Below the pieces are notes generated by a model, which made no database searches, was not told the origin of the DNA, and worked only from the letters and a program-made list of their open reading frames with translations. From assembly GCF_001641265.1 (NCBI RefSeq), contig NW_020167551.1:1-64000 (forward strand): a stretch of DNA of 64,000 nucleotides. Direction: 5' to 3'. Both the position numbers and the translations under genes were made by a program. The stretch comes from Pseudogymnoascus destructans. Its lineage: Eukaryota > Ascomycota > Leotiomycetes > Thelebolales > Thelebolaceae. Positions 35,001-45,699 of this stretch are shown here, one piece after another. Each line of letters opens with the position of its first letter. The stretch's first letter is position 1.

Positions 35001-36616
35001 ATGAAGTTCACCACAGCCACCGCCGCGATGGTCCTTGCGGGCTCTGCTGAGGCTTTCTGGCGCATGGAGTGCCGTGGTCGTTCGGGTCTTGCCCGTATCG
35101 ATCCCCTCGTGAACCCAGGAGTTGCGTCGATGCACGCCCACACCATCTTTGGTTCTTCCGGTATGTTGGTTTTGGTGATGATGTGTTGCATCGATCTTGT
35201 CGTTGGCTGTGCCAGGCAACGACACATTGTCGTGGTTGCTGAACCGAAAGACTCGATCTCGACCAACAGGACTCCATCTTATATCAACTGCCAAACACAC
35301 AGCTAACATTCACAGGCTTCACCACGACCTCTGGCAGTGATGAGCTCCTCGCTGGTGACTGCACCTCGTGCGCCGTCACCGAGGACAAGTCCGCCTACTG
35401 GACTCCTCCCATGTACTTCAAGGACGCTGCCACCGGCCAGTACAAGCTCGTCCAGCAAGTTGGAGGCATGCTTTCGTAGGTTTTCTTTTCCAAACCCCCC
35501 TCCAACCCACCCACTAACCCTTTCCCCAGCTACTACTTCCTAAACCACGCCCCCGGCGAGACCAAGATCACCGCCTTCCCCCACGGCATGGAGATGATCG
35601 CCGGCGACAACAACCTGCGCAACTTCAGCGCCGGCGAGTCCGCCCCCACCTCCCAAAAGGGCCTCGCCCAAAAGGCCATCGGCTTCAACTGCCTCAACTA
35701 CGGCATGGCCGCCGAGGGCTCCCTCTCCCGCCACTCCATGCCCGACAAGGCCTACCTCGACGCCAACTGCAAGGACGGCATCCGCGCCGAGCTCATGTTC
35801 CCCTCGTGCTGGAACGGAAAGGACGTCACCTCCGCCAGCAAGATGGATCACGTCGCGTACCCCAGCTCCGTCATGGACGGCACGTGCCCTGAGGGCTTCC
35901 CAATCCGTCTCCCGGGTCTCTTCTTTGAGACGATCTGGAACACCGCTGAGTTCGACCGCGTTGATGGCGAGTTCGTCTTCTCCAACGGCGACCCAACTGG
36001 TTACGGATACCACGGCGATTTCATCATGGGCTGGGAAGAGACCTTCCTCCAATCCGCTGTCGACACCTGCACCAACCCCTCCGGCCGCATCCAGGACTGC
36101 CCCCTCTTCACTCTGCAAACCGATGTCACCGCCCAGTCGTGCAAGATCAAGAAGCCCACCGGAATCCTCGCCTCCGTCCTCGCGGTTGAGAACCTCGTTG
36201 GCCCCATCCCCAGCCTCCCTGGTGGCGTGAAGCTCACCCCCGGCCCCGGCTACATCGTCCATGGCGCCGCCCCTGTCGCCGATGCATCGATCGTCGTCGT
36301 CGTCCCTACCCTTTCGCACTCTGCAGGATCTACCATCGCACCTGCCGCTACGGCGCCGGGTGGAATCTTCAAGGAGAACAACGCTGCCATCGCCAAGGTT
36401 GCGGCTGTTGAGCCCCCGGCAACCACCGAGAAGCCTACGCTTAGCTTGGCTGCCAACCAGAGGGTGAGCAGCACGAGCTATATCACCCAGGGAGGGAGCG
36501 TGGTGAAGGTTATTGCGATTGAGGAGTTGACTACTGTTACGGATGAGCTGAAGACGAAGACTGTTACTGCTGAGTCGAGGAAGCGCGCGCATCGTCATGG
36601 GCATCGCCATAACTAA
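35001..36616 (+). CDS. Secreted DUF1996-domain protein
   Basis: Three exons (35001-35160, 35316-35475, 35530-36616) give 468 residues. A signal peptide is visible at 1-18 (KFTTATAAMVLAGSAEA). The DUF1996 domain follows, with the typical opening RIDPLVNPG..SMHAHTIFG, internal Cys pairs (GDCTSCAV, FNCLNYGM, FPSCWNGKD) and HPG-like GYGYHGDFIMGWE. The C-terminal 150 residues are Ala/Thr/Val-rich and end in a basic His-rich tail (RAHRHGHRHN). Function is unknown; family members are extracellular or wall-associated in fungi. The intron before exon 2 has a textbook GCTAAC branch. A 1.08-kb open frame on the opposite strand is a by-product of the biased codon use. Confidence 0.9.
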
Positions 36617-37369
36617 GTCCAATCCGATACAGCTGTTTTTGGTGTTGGGTTTAGGTTGTGAGTGATGTGATGGGGGAGAGAAGGGGGGGGAGGGGGGCTG
36701 ATGAGTGGTTGATGATGAGGGGTTATGAGGAGGTCTTGTGGAGGAGGAAGGGAGTTGTTCAGTCGCTTTATCTTATTCATGCTACTTTATTCTGCCTTCT
36801 ATGCGTTTCGGGACCCCTTGCATTCACCTCCCCCCCGACTCACCTGTTACTCTTTGTCTACAAGACTTCATATCTCCCGATAGTATAACTGGGCTACAAT
36901 CCTATTATGCAAACGAACATCGAACTTGATTAACACGCCTAACATATAAGTAATGTCAACCTCGTACCGCTGCTTCACCGAAGCCTAGGTGATAACCCCT
37001 TACAGAGGATAAACACGCGATCGCTAACTAGGCGCCAGTCTGGGTACAGGTCTGATTCAAAGCGAAGCTATCTATTTGCTCGGCGTTTCTCAAGATGCAC
37101 TGCATCAGAGGCCTAAGTCCGCAAAGCGCGCTTCATGAGTCCATCAGTAGCAATATCTGACATGGTTGCAAGAGTCCACCTCAGCCGTCCCTTTCAAAAC
37201 ACGGCCAAGAGGAACTGGTACCTCTTCCAGCTGGCAGACTTCCTCCTTCTAAAACCTGTTTCGGAAGAGCCATGCTGGTCCCATACGCGGAGATACGCAC
37301 TTCACCAATTGTGAGATAGCTGATGCCTAGATCGCAGTCACCGCTCTCCAAGCTTCTTTCAATAGCTAT
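36617..37369. other. Intergenic; possible extension of the decayed genes to the right
   Basis: 36617-36950 is 3' flank of DUF1996. From about 37370 down to 37250 a minus-strand frame continues with charged residues after the glycosylase remnant but could not be assigned. Confidence 0.4.
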
Positions 37370-37760
37370 GCTAGTCTCAGGGTCCTAATCATAACCCTCT
37401 TTGTCCCATCTCCATCTTAAGTAGGACCTTAGCTCTTTGTGCTTTGGCTTGACAGTCTTCCACTCGCTTTCCATCACTTTCATGCCTGCTTTTCGTACAT
37501 ATTATCCTTGCAAAGATCCTCTAAGCATCGCTACCATACCATATAGCCCTACACCTCTAAGGTGCGCTACTTCTAATTCAGCTTGAATGGACCCCCCACA
37601 TCTTCGTTCTTATCTTGCCCTGCTCGAGGAGGATCTTGGAGCCATTCTTCGGATAATTAGATGAGCCACCGAGCCCGACGCGGAAGTCCGATGTTCTGAA
37701 AGTACATTTTGATGTCGTCGTAGCTGGCTTTCGCAAGTATTTCTAGCTTGGGGTATTGAG
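37370..37760 (-). pseudogene. Decayed HhH-GPD (MBD4-like) DNA glycosylase fragment
   Basis: Minus-strand segments in changing frames read LEILAKASYDDIKMYFQNIG, LPRRARWLI, SEEWLQDPP, then VAHLRGVGLYG (the helix-hairpin-helix LxGVG turn), CKDNMYEK, and finally EWKTVKPKHKELRSYLRWRW with DPET. The order and words match fungal HhH-GPD base-excision glycosylases related to MBD4. At least two frameshifts and several stops occur, and the N-terminal region is missing. No intact catalytic domain remains. Confidence 0.6.
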
Positions 37761-37859
37761 AAAGAAGACGACTAGGCGGCTGGGATCGCGCGCTCGCCTT
37801 TAGTCTTGTCGAGGAATATTCATACTACTAATAGCTGAAACTGTAAACATTAATCAGCA

Positions 37860-38395
37860 CGATGAACACTCCGTTACTTTGGACTTGGCGTACATCATCA
37901 CCAGCGAATTCCTCCTCAATAAGCCCATCAGAAGGTGCGGGCGGCTCTGGTGAAGGCTCCCGAGGCTACCAGACCGAACGTCAAGCTGTACCTTCTCATT
38001 AGCGTAGTGTCCGTTATGCAGAGCAGAATTTGCATTGTGTTACATCACCTGGTCCCGAACAGCATTGGTAGCAGCATCTAGATAACAACTACATTAGCAA
38101 GGGTGATCTACTTCTCAAGCTCCTATAATCAATTTAGGATCAACGACATTGGCTGTCCTACCTCGAAAGCAGTAGCTAGTTAGATTCTCCTTGATGCCTG
38201 CTGTCTTCCCAAGGCGGTTAAGGGGATGATGAAGCTGATTGTATAGAAGGGCCGCCTCCGAATTATCTCGGCGGAATATTGGTGTCTTGAGCATTACCTC
38301 CTTCCAGTGTAGCTCCGTGCAACTGACTGGACCACGTATCTTGTGCTCAAAGACACGCTCGGGAGTAGTTGGGCCCGGCGCCTCGAATGCGTCAT
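37860..38395 (-). pseudogene. Decayed DUF3435 (tyrosine-recombinase-like) gene fragment
   Basis: Minus-strand reading gives EAPGPTTPERVFEHKIRGP, HWKEVMLKTPIFRRD, LYNQLHHPLNRLGKTAGIKE, NLTSYCFRGRTANVVD, then an apparent 60-nt intron (GCTAAT branch, TAG end) and ATNAVRDQVM, HNANSA, YANEKVQLDV. The run CFRRGxxN ... VRDQVMxH ... YxNExVxxD is typical of DUF3435 proteins, which include the Starship captain recombinases and FluG-like proteins. Two stops and frame changes break it, and the N-terminal half is absent. It directly precedes the glycosylase fragment on the same strand. Confidence 0.65.
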
Positions 38396-39040
38396 CTCAC
38401 ACGCATTGGAGGGGAGAGGGGTTTATGTGTGTTATATGAGGGTTTATCAAAGCCATTTCGCATCTTCATCTTTATATTTCACCTTCTCTCCCCCCGCAAG
38501 GTACCATCCCACTATCCACCTTCTACTCTTGCCCGCCAACTTCACCAACGAATCCACGACATGTATGCATGTAACCTCCCACTCCCTAGGAAGGAAATAA
38601 ACAGGCCAACAATGATTCGATGCTCCCATGGATGAAGTATGGTGTGTGGCGCCGCTCAGTTGGTGGGGTGCGTGGGTGCGTGTAGAGGGCTGGTGTGTGT
38701 TAGGTAGCGGGGGGGGGGTTGCTGTCGAAAGGGGGTTGCTTTGCTGTTGGAAGGGGGTTGCTATCGGCAGATGGGTGTTGTCGGTGGAGGTTTCTCATCG
38801 TTGTGTAGTTTTCACCTCTCAACCTACCACCCCTACAACGCCTCGAATACATGGCTGGTCTGGCAGCTAGAAACGCCGTTGCTACTTCCATGGAAATTCA
38901 CACGCATACACACCGGACTAGGTTGTTATGCTTCGTTTGGAATTGTTGTGAGGTGTGGAGATATTGGATGGCTTTGGGGGGGGTTGTATAGGGTATGAGG
39001 GTGGGGGGGGGTGGGAAAGTTAATGGAGGGGATGGAGGGG
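38396..39040. other. Intergenic with G-rich dispersed repeat (38690-38850)
   Basis: No gene. The block around 38770-38845 resembles 39740-39815: both share GGGTGTTGTCGGT, a TTCTCA word, TGTAG/GCGTAG and CACCTC in the same order. Confidence 0.5.
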
Positions 39041-39338
39041 TGTTAATGTTAGAAAGGTCATACAATCTGTTATTCACTTCGCTAACCCCCCACGGCAACA
39101 AAGAATTACTTTCTCTAAACGTCAAAAAAAATGCAAAAAGACTCATCAAATCTCGCGATCTGATGAGGGAGAAAATCACTTTTTATGATTTTACTTTTTG
39201 TCGTTTATTGATCGTTTCCAAACTCTTTCTTTCATTTTGGTTTCATCGTTTCCTCGCCGGGATTCGAATCCATAACCTTTTTTCCTCCGCTGGCCAGATT
39301 GTCCAGACAGTGGTACTACCACTGCGCCACTGTGCCGC
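39040..39338 (-). repeat. tRNA-derived SINE-like element
   Basis: On the minus strand a pol III A-box-like TGGCGCAGTGG (39319-39329) is followed 48 nt later by a B-box-like GGATTCGAATCC (39260-39271), then a 200-bp A/T-rich body. The T-stem has a mismatch next to the loop and no acceptor stem closes, so it is not a working tRNA. The layout is that of a SINE head with body. No target-site duplication was found. Confidence 0.5.
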
Positions 39339-41399
39339 TGGGAGGGGAGGGGTTATGGTGGTTTATAAAGAAGGGGGGGGGGGTTATCTCGCTTGGTGGG
39401 TGATTTGGCTGGGAAAAGGGGGGGCGGTTCAGGGGTTTCGTGGGTTGGCTGAAGGTAACCCCTTTCCTCGCCTCTCAATAGGAATAAACCAAACCAACCA
39501 TCAACCGAAACATACCCAGCCCGCCTCTTACCGATTCCGCTATAAGAGAATGTGACCAGGGATTGATGACGAGTCCGGCAACATATAACTACGAGCCGCT
39601 CCTGCTGATGTGATGCCGGGACAAACTGTGTTCAGACACGTCATTGACGACGATAGGGGAGGGCTGGTACACTGAGGTGGGTAAACTATTCTTTTCATGC
39701 GGGGGGTGAGGGGTGAAGTGCTGGGCGGGGGGTTGTTGCTGTCGATGGGATGGGTGTTGTCGGTAGAGGGTTCTCACCCTTGCGTAGCTCTCACCTCCCA
39801 CACCCTCCCCTCCGCGCCTCGACAAATCGCGACAGACGACGTCACAGCATCGAAACCTACACGCAGGGCTAGCACGTCCACATCGATTACTCGGCGCGAG
39901 CATATAATTTCGCGATACTGGGATAGGACTTTGGTGTGGGCCGGAACGGATTCAGCTGGCTTCTCGTCGTCTAGAGAACTCTGCCGACGTCGTGCGAGTA
40001 GGGCGTTTGCTCGCTGTTTCCGCGAGTTGGTCCAACAATGGCGAAGGAAAGTATGGATCGAAGATGAGTTTTCCCGCCAATGTAATCAAGCGCCCCGAAG
40101 TTTGTCGGCTTTTTTCTTTCTTAACAAAGAAATGTATGTCATAAGCCGCGGGTTCAGTGTAGGGGGTTGTTGTTTTTGGGGGGGCTCGAGATGGAGAGGG
40201 CGGTACTAGGCGGGTGCTGAGGAGATTTCTCACTGACAGTTAATGTTGCTGTTGGAGGTGTTGTCGTCGTCTGGTTCTTGTCGTTGGGGGAGGATTCTCG
40301 CCGTCATCTTCTCACTGTCGTTGCAGTCTCACATCAAGGCTCCACCTGCACCACCCTCCGCCCCCTGAATCGCTAACAACCAGAAACGAAAGCACGTATG
40401 ACGGGGATTGCGGACGGGGCAGCCCACCACTAGCAATCGTTGCCCTGGAGTGGGTTGCTATGGTATCTTCGGGAAGTGTGTGATAGCGGGTGGTTTTATA
40501 GACTTCGAAGTGGAGGAGGGAGGGGAGGTGCGAAGGGATGGGAATGGGTGCGAAGAATTATGTATAGTGAAGGTAAAGATTCCCCGTCCCCATATCGTGT
40601 TATCACTCTATTACGCCACTTCTTCTCATCTTTCCCAATGGTAAAATACGTTTTTTCGCATTCGGGCATCTTGGCCCCCTGGGTATTGTGTCATACTCCA
40701 AGAACAATCACATACGACCATAGACTCGAGAGAATTGGGCATCCCGTCCGCTCTGCCATACACAAGCTTGCGTAACATCAGATTAATGGTCTCCATCGTG
40801 CCAATAGGCATAGCGCGGAATCACGACCCCTTGCGGCCTGAAGGGTGAGCAGGGTTAGAAGGAAGGACGTTCAGACTTCTCACGGACGCACCAGCACTTC
40901 CCCGCAACCTTATGGCACAATTTAGTCCACGGCATTGCTTAATTTTGTGCCAGTCATCGCTATGCTGAATAACTATTAGTTTAGAAGCTGAGATTCTCTG
41001 CCTGTTAGCCAAGAGTCCGATATCCAACCAATCTGGAACCTGACCTCAGCTGCGGCTACGGCAACTTGGCGCCATGGGTTTCCCCGGCGGTCTGCTGGAA
41101 ACGAGGTATGAATAAACAACAACAACAACAAGCAGTATAATACAAAGCTATACTATGCTGTAGTAGCACTATTAAAAATACTTTGCACTATGTATACTAC
41201 ATTGCGCTAGTACAATGGAGTAACTCTTATCGCCATTCAATGCCAAGCTTTACTGTCGCCAACACTGGCCACTCTACCATACCATTTCAATTATCTTCAA
41301 TCCCCTCACTGATGATATCTCCACCTAAACATCTCTCCGGTTGACTTCAAACTGCTGTGAAATTGAGTGTCTTCGATGAAATAGCTGAGAATACAAGTG
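39339..41399. other. Gene-poor region with dispersed repeats
   Basis: Contains the second copy of the GTTGTCGGT block (39740-39815), a related block near 40260-40330, the inverted 35-bp repeat (40709-40743) and a short AAC microsatellite near 41120. No frame with support. Confidence 0.5.
40709..40743 (-). repeat. 35-bp dispersed repeat, inverted copy of 9102-9136
   Basis: 33 of 35 bases agree. Both copies lie in non-coding DNA. Source unknown. Confidence 0.7.
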
Positions 41400-41842
41400 A
41401 TGAACGAGTGGAAGGAGCGCGTTCTCGACGCAACTGATGAAACTGCTGCATTTGTCGCCTGTTCGCGGCCAGGACGGGAAACTAAAGTTGTTGACTGGTT
41501 GGAAGGCTCCTTCAACTTCTGCCTCAAAATCACGTTCAACGATAGCGGCCCGGATGCTATTGTTCGGTTCCCAGGGCAAGGACATGCAACTTTTTTCGGG
41601 ACGAAAAGGTCGCGAATGAGGTCCAAATCATCAAATTGCTCCGCGAGCAGACCACGATTCCTGTCCCACGCTTGATAAGCTGGGGCTTCACTGAGAAAGA
41701 CCCGCAGCAATTTGGACCGTTCATTATCTCAGATTTCGTTGAGGGAGTTCACCTGTCGTTTACACAAAAGATGGCTTCGCCTATAAGCTTAACCAAGGAC
41801 GAATTCCGCCTTCTTACCTGGTCACGCCCTGAATTGACGCGA
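41400..41842 (+). pseudogene. APH-family phosphotransferase, N-terminal fragment
   Basis: Reads MNEWKERVLDATDETAAF, then VVDWLEGSFNFCLKITFN and IVRFPGQGHAT (glycine-loop and ATP-Lys region of aminoglycoside-phosphotransferase-like fungal kinases). After a frame change in a T-run near 41590 it continues as EVQIIKLLREQTTIPVPRLI and GPFIISDFVEGVHLS. The catalytic HxDxxxxN and DFE/DxD segments are absent; the sequence runs directly into an F-box gene. It is a truncated, dead copy. Confidence 0.7.
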
Positions 41843-42615
41843 ATGACGATTCAGCCTCAATCTCTCCAAAGACTTTGCCCACTCGACAATGGCCTATTCC
41901 AGCCACGCGCTGATTACAAAGCGAATAACGCTACCTCTTTTTCCAACATAGGGGATTTAGATGCCCTTCCACTTGAGATCATCCATTCGATTTTCAGCAT
42001 ACTTGACTTGACTTGCGAAGTCTGACGGACTTCAGAGCTCTCAGCTGGCGCGCCCGTGCACTTGTTGATAGCTTCCCACCTTACAACGCAATGCAACCGC
42101 CACATTTTCACCCACCTCCCATTTCGAATCAAATGCTGCAACAATTCGATAGTCATGGGCAGAATCCATATCGTTTTATGGCAATGGTCAGACTCCCTAC
42201 TCTAGATAGAAGGACAGGAAACCTTGACTGGGGAGTGTCTTGCCAAGCATGTCGCCTCGGACCTCGAGATGAGAGACGTGGATATTCAAATTGGAATACT
42301 GTCTACTCTGCTGCTGGATATATGGAGCACTTTCAAAAGTGCCAGGTGTCTCAGATAGGGAGAAGGGTGGTGTCAGACTATATTCTTCCTGCTGGGAGGG
42401 ATCAGTGTAGCTCCGATGCCAGATTTTTGGGATTTCTCAGCAACTTCAAAATTTTGAGCCGATTATACCTTGATGACTGTATCCAAGATCCATTTTTAGA
42501 CCAAATGCGTGATTGCTTGTATATTCTGCTCTATTTATCAACCGGGCCAGCCAGCATTCCTTTCCTGGACATCCAGCAACTTGGTACAACTGTCTTGCTC
42601 GGCTTTAGAATATAA
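41843..42615 (+). pseudogene. F-box protein gene broken by a 5-bp duplication
   Basis: From the ATG at 41843 a frame leads to an F-box (ALPLEIIHSIFSILDL), then stops because ACTTG is present three times at 42001-42015. Removing one copy by eye restores the frame into SLTDFRALSWRARALVDSF, the rest of the F-box as known in many fungal genes, and about 190 more residues with CQACRLGP and HFQKCQ. F-box proteins bring substrates to SCF ubiquitin ligases. The open part 42013-42615 lacks the first F-box helix, so it is probably inactive unless an intron removes the duplication. Confidence 0.65.
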
Positions 42616-43508
42616 TTCATCAACCGCAATGCATCTTAACGGTGCATCTCATCTTTGCCAGGGTTTGTCATGTGCGTCTTACACATATGAGCTGAGTCCT
42701 TCTCCTTCTTGCATTTGACGTTGGTGCCAAGGCGTGCCTCGCATTGCTTAAATTCGGAATTTTTCTCACATGGTCGACTTGCTTAAGCAGAGTACCGAAA
42801 AAGTTTGCTTGAAAGAAATACCTATTCTTATGAAATCCTAGAAAGTCAGCCTTCTTCGGGATACTGTGAGGCGATTTAAAAGCACGCACCAGTTTTCCAA
42901 TCCTATTCAATGCAAGAGAAGTTCTTACTTGTATGGGTATATTTTGTAGGTGCTAATGATCAGATTTTAAGGTGCAGAAGAGCTGTTATATACTTGGAAC
43001 GGTCCAGGTGGACCTCAAGAAGCTCATGGACAGCGCATATCTACAGGTCGCGCGCGATTGAAATTCAGCGCGCGCGTGCAGGCAGAGATAGAAACTGCAT
43101 TTATATTGTACCACGTTAGGTTGGTCGAAACTTAGTATAGATCAATTGGCTACTATCGCACCATAAAGGATGATTGTAAGAAGGAATGTATCATTTCGCG
43201 CCGTTGATGCACAATAAGCGCCTGGAGTCCGCGAACCTCAGCTAGATACTCCCGTTTTAAATGTTCTGCAAAATGCTGAGGCAGATGTGTGACAGTATTA
43301 ACAATGATCTTATTCGTTAACTAAACCGCTGTCGAACTTGCAATTATTTTCAACGCGATACTCGTGTTCTGCAACAACATCCCCAATAAAAGTTTCGCGC
43401 CCACTACCACAGACCTCGATATCAAGACCGAATCGAGGAAACCAAGTCAAGTCTTGTTATTAAAGGCGTTCTTTATCGTGTACCCGAGGCCTCGCGCCCG
43501 CCAAAGCT
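42616..43508. other. Intergenic, no gene seen
   Basis: AT-rich, with only short frames. Contains the presumed promoter of the kinase-like gene that follows. Confidence 0.5.
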
Positions 43509-44297
43509 ATGCATCTTACCAAGGTCGAGATCTTGAATCAAGACATTGATCCCGAGGGCAACAGACCCAGTTATTACAGAATGCTGGTGAGCAAAAAGCA
43601 CTTCAAGTACATCACCATCTATCCAGGAATCTACGAAGTCGACGACCTATGTTTCCCACCGATCCTGCTAGAAAAGTTGCCGCCATTTCCCGAAGGCGAC
43701 TGGAACTGTGGTCGCATCTCGCAAACGGCGGGAAGTCCAACGCCATTCTTCGCAGAGACCTTCAAAGAAAATCTCCCTTCAATCAACCCACTGTGGCACT
43801 CGAAGTTCTACCCATACCTATCCTTTGAAATCGGAGAGAGACTCAGATCGAACGTCTACATGGCATCCTCCCCACAATTCGAGAAACCAATAGTCGCCAA
43901 ATTTGCGAGATTCCACTGGGAGATGGGGTACTACATCGCCGAGACTCAAGCGTATTCATGGATAGAGGGCCACAATATCGGGCCGGAGTTCTTAGGTTAC
44001 TTAACTGAAGATGGACGGGTTATCGGATTCCTCATCGAATATGTTGAAGGTCACCACGCCACGATCTCGGACCTTCCTGCCTGTGAGGCCGTTGTCAGAC
44101 GATTGCATGGATTGGGAGTCCTTCATGGCGATTTAAACAGGCACAACTTCTTGATTTCGGAAAGGGGCGCAATTCTCATTGATTTTGAGACGGCAAAGCA
44201 GTCGGGGAATACCGAGGTTATAGAAAGGGAAGTGGAGGGATTGAAAGGGCAGTTGTTGGACGAGTCTGGTAATGGTGGAGTGGTTCTGGAGGCTTAA
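43509..44297 (+). CDS. APH/choline-kinase-like protein kinase fold protein
   Basis: Single exon of 262 residues. The kinase core is visible: IVAKF with Lys131 (ATP lysine), Glu145 in AETQAYSWIEG, the hinge LIEYVEG, the catalytic loop HGDLNRHN at 206-213 (Asp208, Asn213) and DFE at 225-227. The glycine loop is weak and the N-terminal 100 residues carry no known motif. It belongs to the large set of fungal aminoglycoside-phosphotransferase-like proteins of unknown substrate. It is the only intact gene in the 37-45 kb block. The start is the first ATG in frame. Confidence 0.75.
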   Translation: MHLTKVEILNQDIDPEGNRPSYYRMLVSKKHFKYITIYPGIYEVDDLCFPPILLEKLPPFPEGDWNCGRISQTAGSPTPFFAETFKENLPSINPLWHSKFYPYLSFEIGERLRSNVYMASSPQFEKPIVAKFARFHWEMGYYIAETQAYSWIEGHNIGPEFLGYLTEDGRVIGFLIEYVEGHHATISDLPACEAVVRRLHGLGVLHGDLNRHNFLISERGAILIDFETAKQSGNTEVIEREVEGLKGQLLDESGNGGVVLEA

Positions 44298-44741
44298 AAA
44301 GTGGTGACTGAGGAACTGATTCTCCGCCATTATGCCCTGTAAATGTAGCAGAAAGCCTATAGTGATCAACTTACCAAGTGCAATATGCCGTGCAACGGCG
44401 ACGCCACTCAAATATGTGGTGGTCCTGACAGGTTAACTATGTATGAGTTGACGGGTTGCTATGCTGATGTTACAACTTCCCGTACTCTCGCAAACGCACT
44501 GTATGATGATGCAACTCGTCGGTCTATGACAACGAAGTATGCCAAGCTACTTGCAGCAAAGCTGGTTACTCGTTCGCTGGTATTGAGTATGGGGGTCAGT
44601 GCTATTGCGACAATCAGATTCGCAACACCTGCCGTCCAGCAACAGATACTGTATCTTTATGTAATATGCCTTGCAGTGGCGCTTCAAGTGAAACCTGTGG
44701 TGGTCCTGACAGGTTAACTCTCTATAAGTTACGAAAATAAT
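44298..44741 (+). pseudogene. WSC-domain gene fragment, frameshifted
   Basis: Begins in the C-terminal part of one WSC domain (CNMPCNGDATQICGGPDRL) and continues with a second: GCYAD, then after a one-base shift near 44535 EVCQATCSKAGYSFAG, IEYGGQCYCDN, ending CNMPCSGASSETCGGPDRL and a stop at 44739-44741. WSC domains bind carbohydrate in secreted or membrane sensor proteins. The 5' end is missing and no signal peptide is present, so this is a remnant. Confidence 0.75.
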
Positions 44742-45128
44742 AGAGTGTCGACTAAGTAGATCAAACAGAATAGTAATTATAACGGTATTATTACCATATA
44801 CTGGGCAACATACTCTATGTTTATAGTTGTCCCATCTCTAAACTATCACTATGTATTCTCGTTCGCGGACATCCTTTTACTCCACCGAAAGTCTGGAATA
44901 GACCTCTATTCTATTCGTCACCGTAGGTGAATACCATCACCCACTTTATAAGTGTAGACTTGTTATATAGTACACGAATTGGCTTGACACCTCTACAACA
45001 GCACCACCACCTCCGACACATTAGTTGACCGTATCCCTTCAAGTCTTAAACTTAGAGTCGCTAGGACTAGTGGCACTAGTTTCCTCAACTTCCTCATGGC
45101 CAAATGACTTATTTACATGTGAGCCTAG
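44742..45128. other. Left flank of chromovirus copy 2
   Basis: 387 bp with no gene seen. Its last five bases (CCTAG) do not match the bases after the right LTR (TTTGG). Confidence 0.6.
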
Positions 45129-45603
45129 TGTAACGCTGACTTCTAAACGATAGAAGACACAGAGGTTCTCTTGCGTAAAGGTTTACTTATCAGAGGAGGC
45201 AGGGGATCAGACACAAAGGCTTCAAGTAACACGTTACTAGTATATAACAAATACTGTATTGAGTTGAGCACGAAGCTCCTATCTAAGGAAATACTATCTA
45301 CTTATATAGTGGCGTCGTGCCTAGTGGACTCTTGGGAACTCACTCGAGTCCTCAGAGTCCTGGACTCTTAGGACTCTTCTCATCATCCTGCGAGTCCATC
45401 ACGTGCCTAGTGGACTCCTGGGAACTCACTCGAGTCCTCGGAGTCCTGGACTCTTAGGACTCTTCTCATCATCCTGCGAGTCCGTCACGTGATACTTTCG
45501 GAACTACTATTCCCCGCTGCCCCTCCAGGTACCAGGGCCGGTCTCATGCGACCTCCCTCCTTCCTGTCCTGTAGTTGGCCAGCCTTCTTGTTCCGTCGTA
45601 ACA
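45129..45603 (-). repeat. 3' LTR of chromovirus copy 2 (475 bp, two 86-bp units)
   Basis: TG...CA borders. Units at 45317-45402 and 45403-45488. TATATAAG (minus) at 45301-45308. Differs from the copy 1 LTR at very few positions. Confidence 0.95.
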
Positions 45604-45619
45604 CTCGCTCCCTTCCCCT
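45604..45619 (-). promoter_or_regulatory. Polypurine tract of chromovirus copy 2
   Basis: On the minus strand AGGGGAAGGGAGCGAG ends directly at the 3' LTR, the place where plus-strand DNA synthesis is primed. Confidence 0.85.
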
Positions 45620-45699
45620 GGGCATTCGTCTCGAATCCTATAAGTACGTCCATGTCCCCGGGACTCTGCTGCTCCTCAGCGAGTCCTTCAACATGCAAC

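Noticed and set aside
35540..36622. Long open frame (360 codons) on the minus strand opposite DUF1996
   Set aside because: It mirrors the well-supported, spliced DUF1996 gene; its composition (Val, Gly, Ala, Glu-rich) is what antisense of C-ending codons gives, and it has no family features.
39257..39338. Ordinary tRNA gene on the minus strand
   Set aside because: The T-stem has a mismatch beside the loop, no acceptor stem closes, and no clear anticodon arm is formed; SINE-like head preferred.
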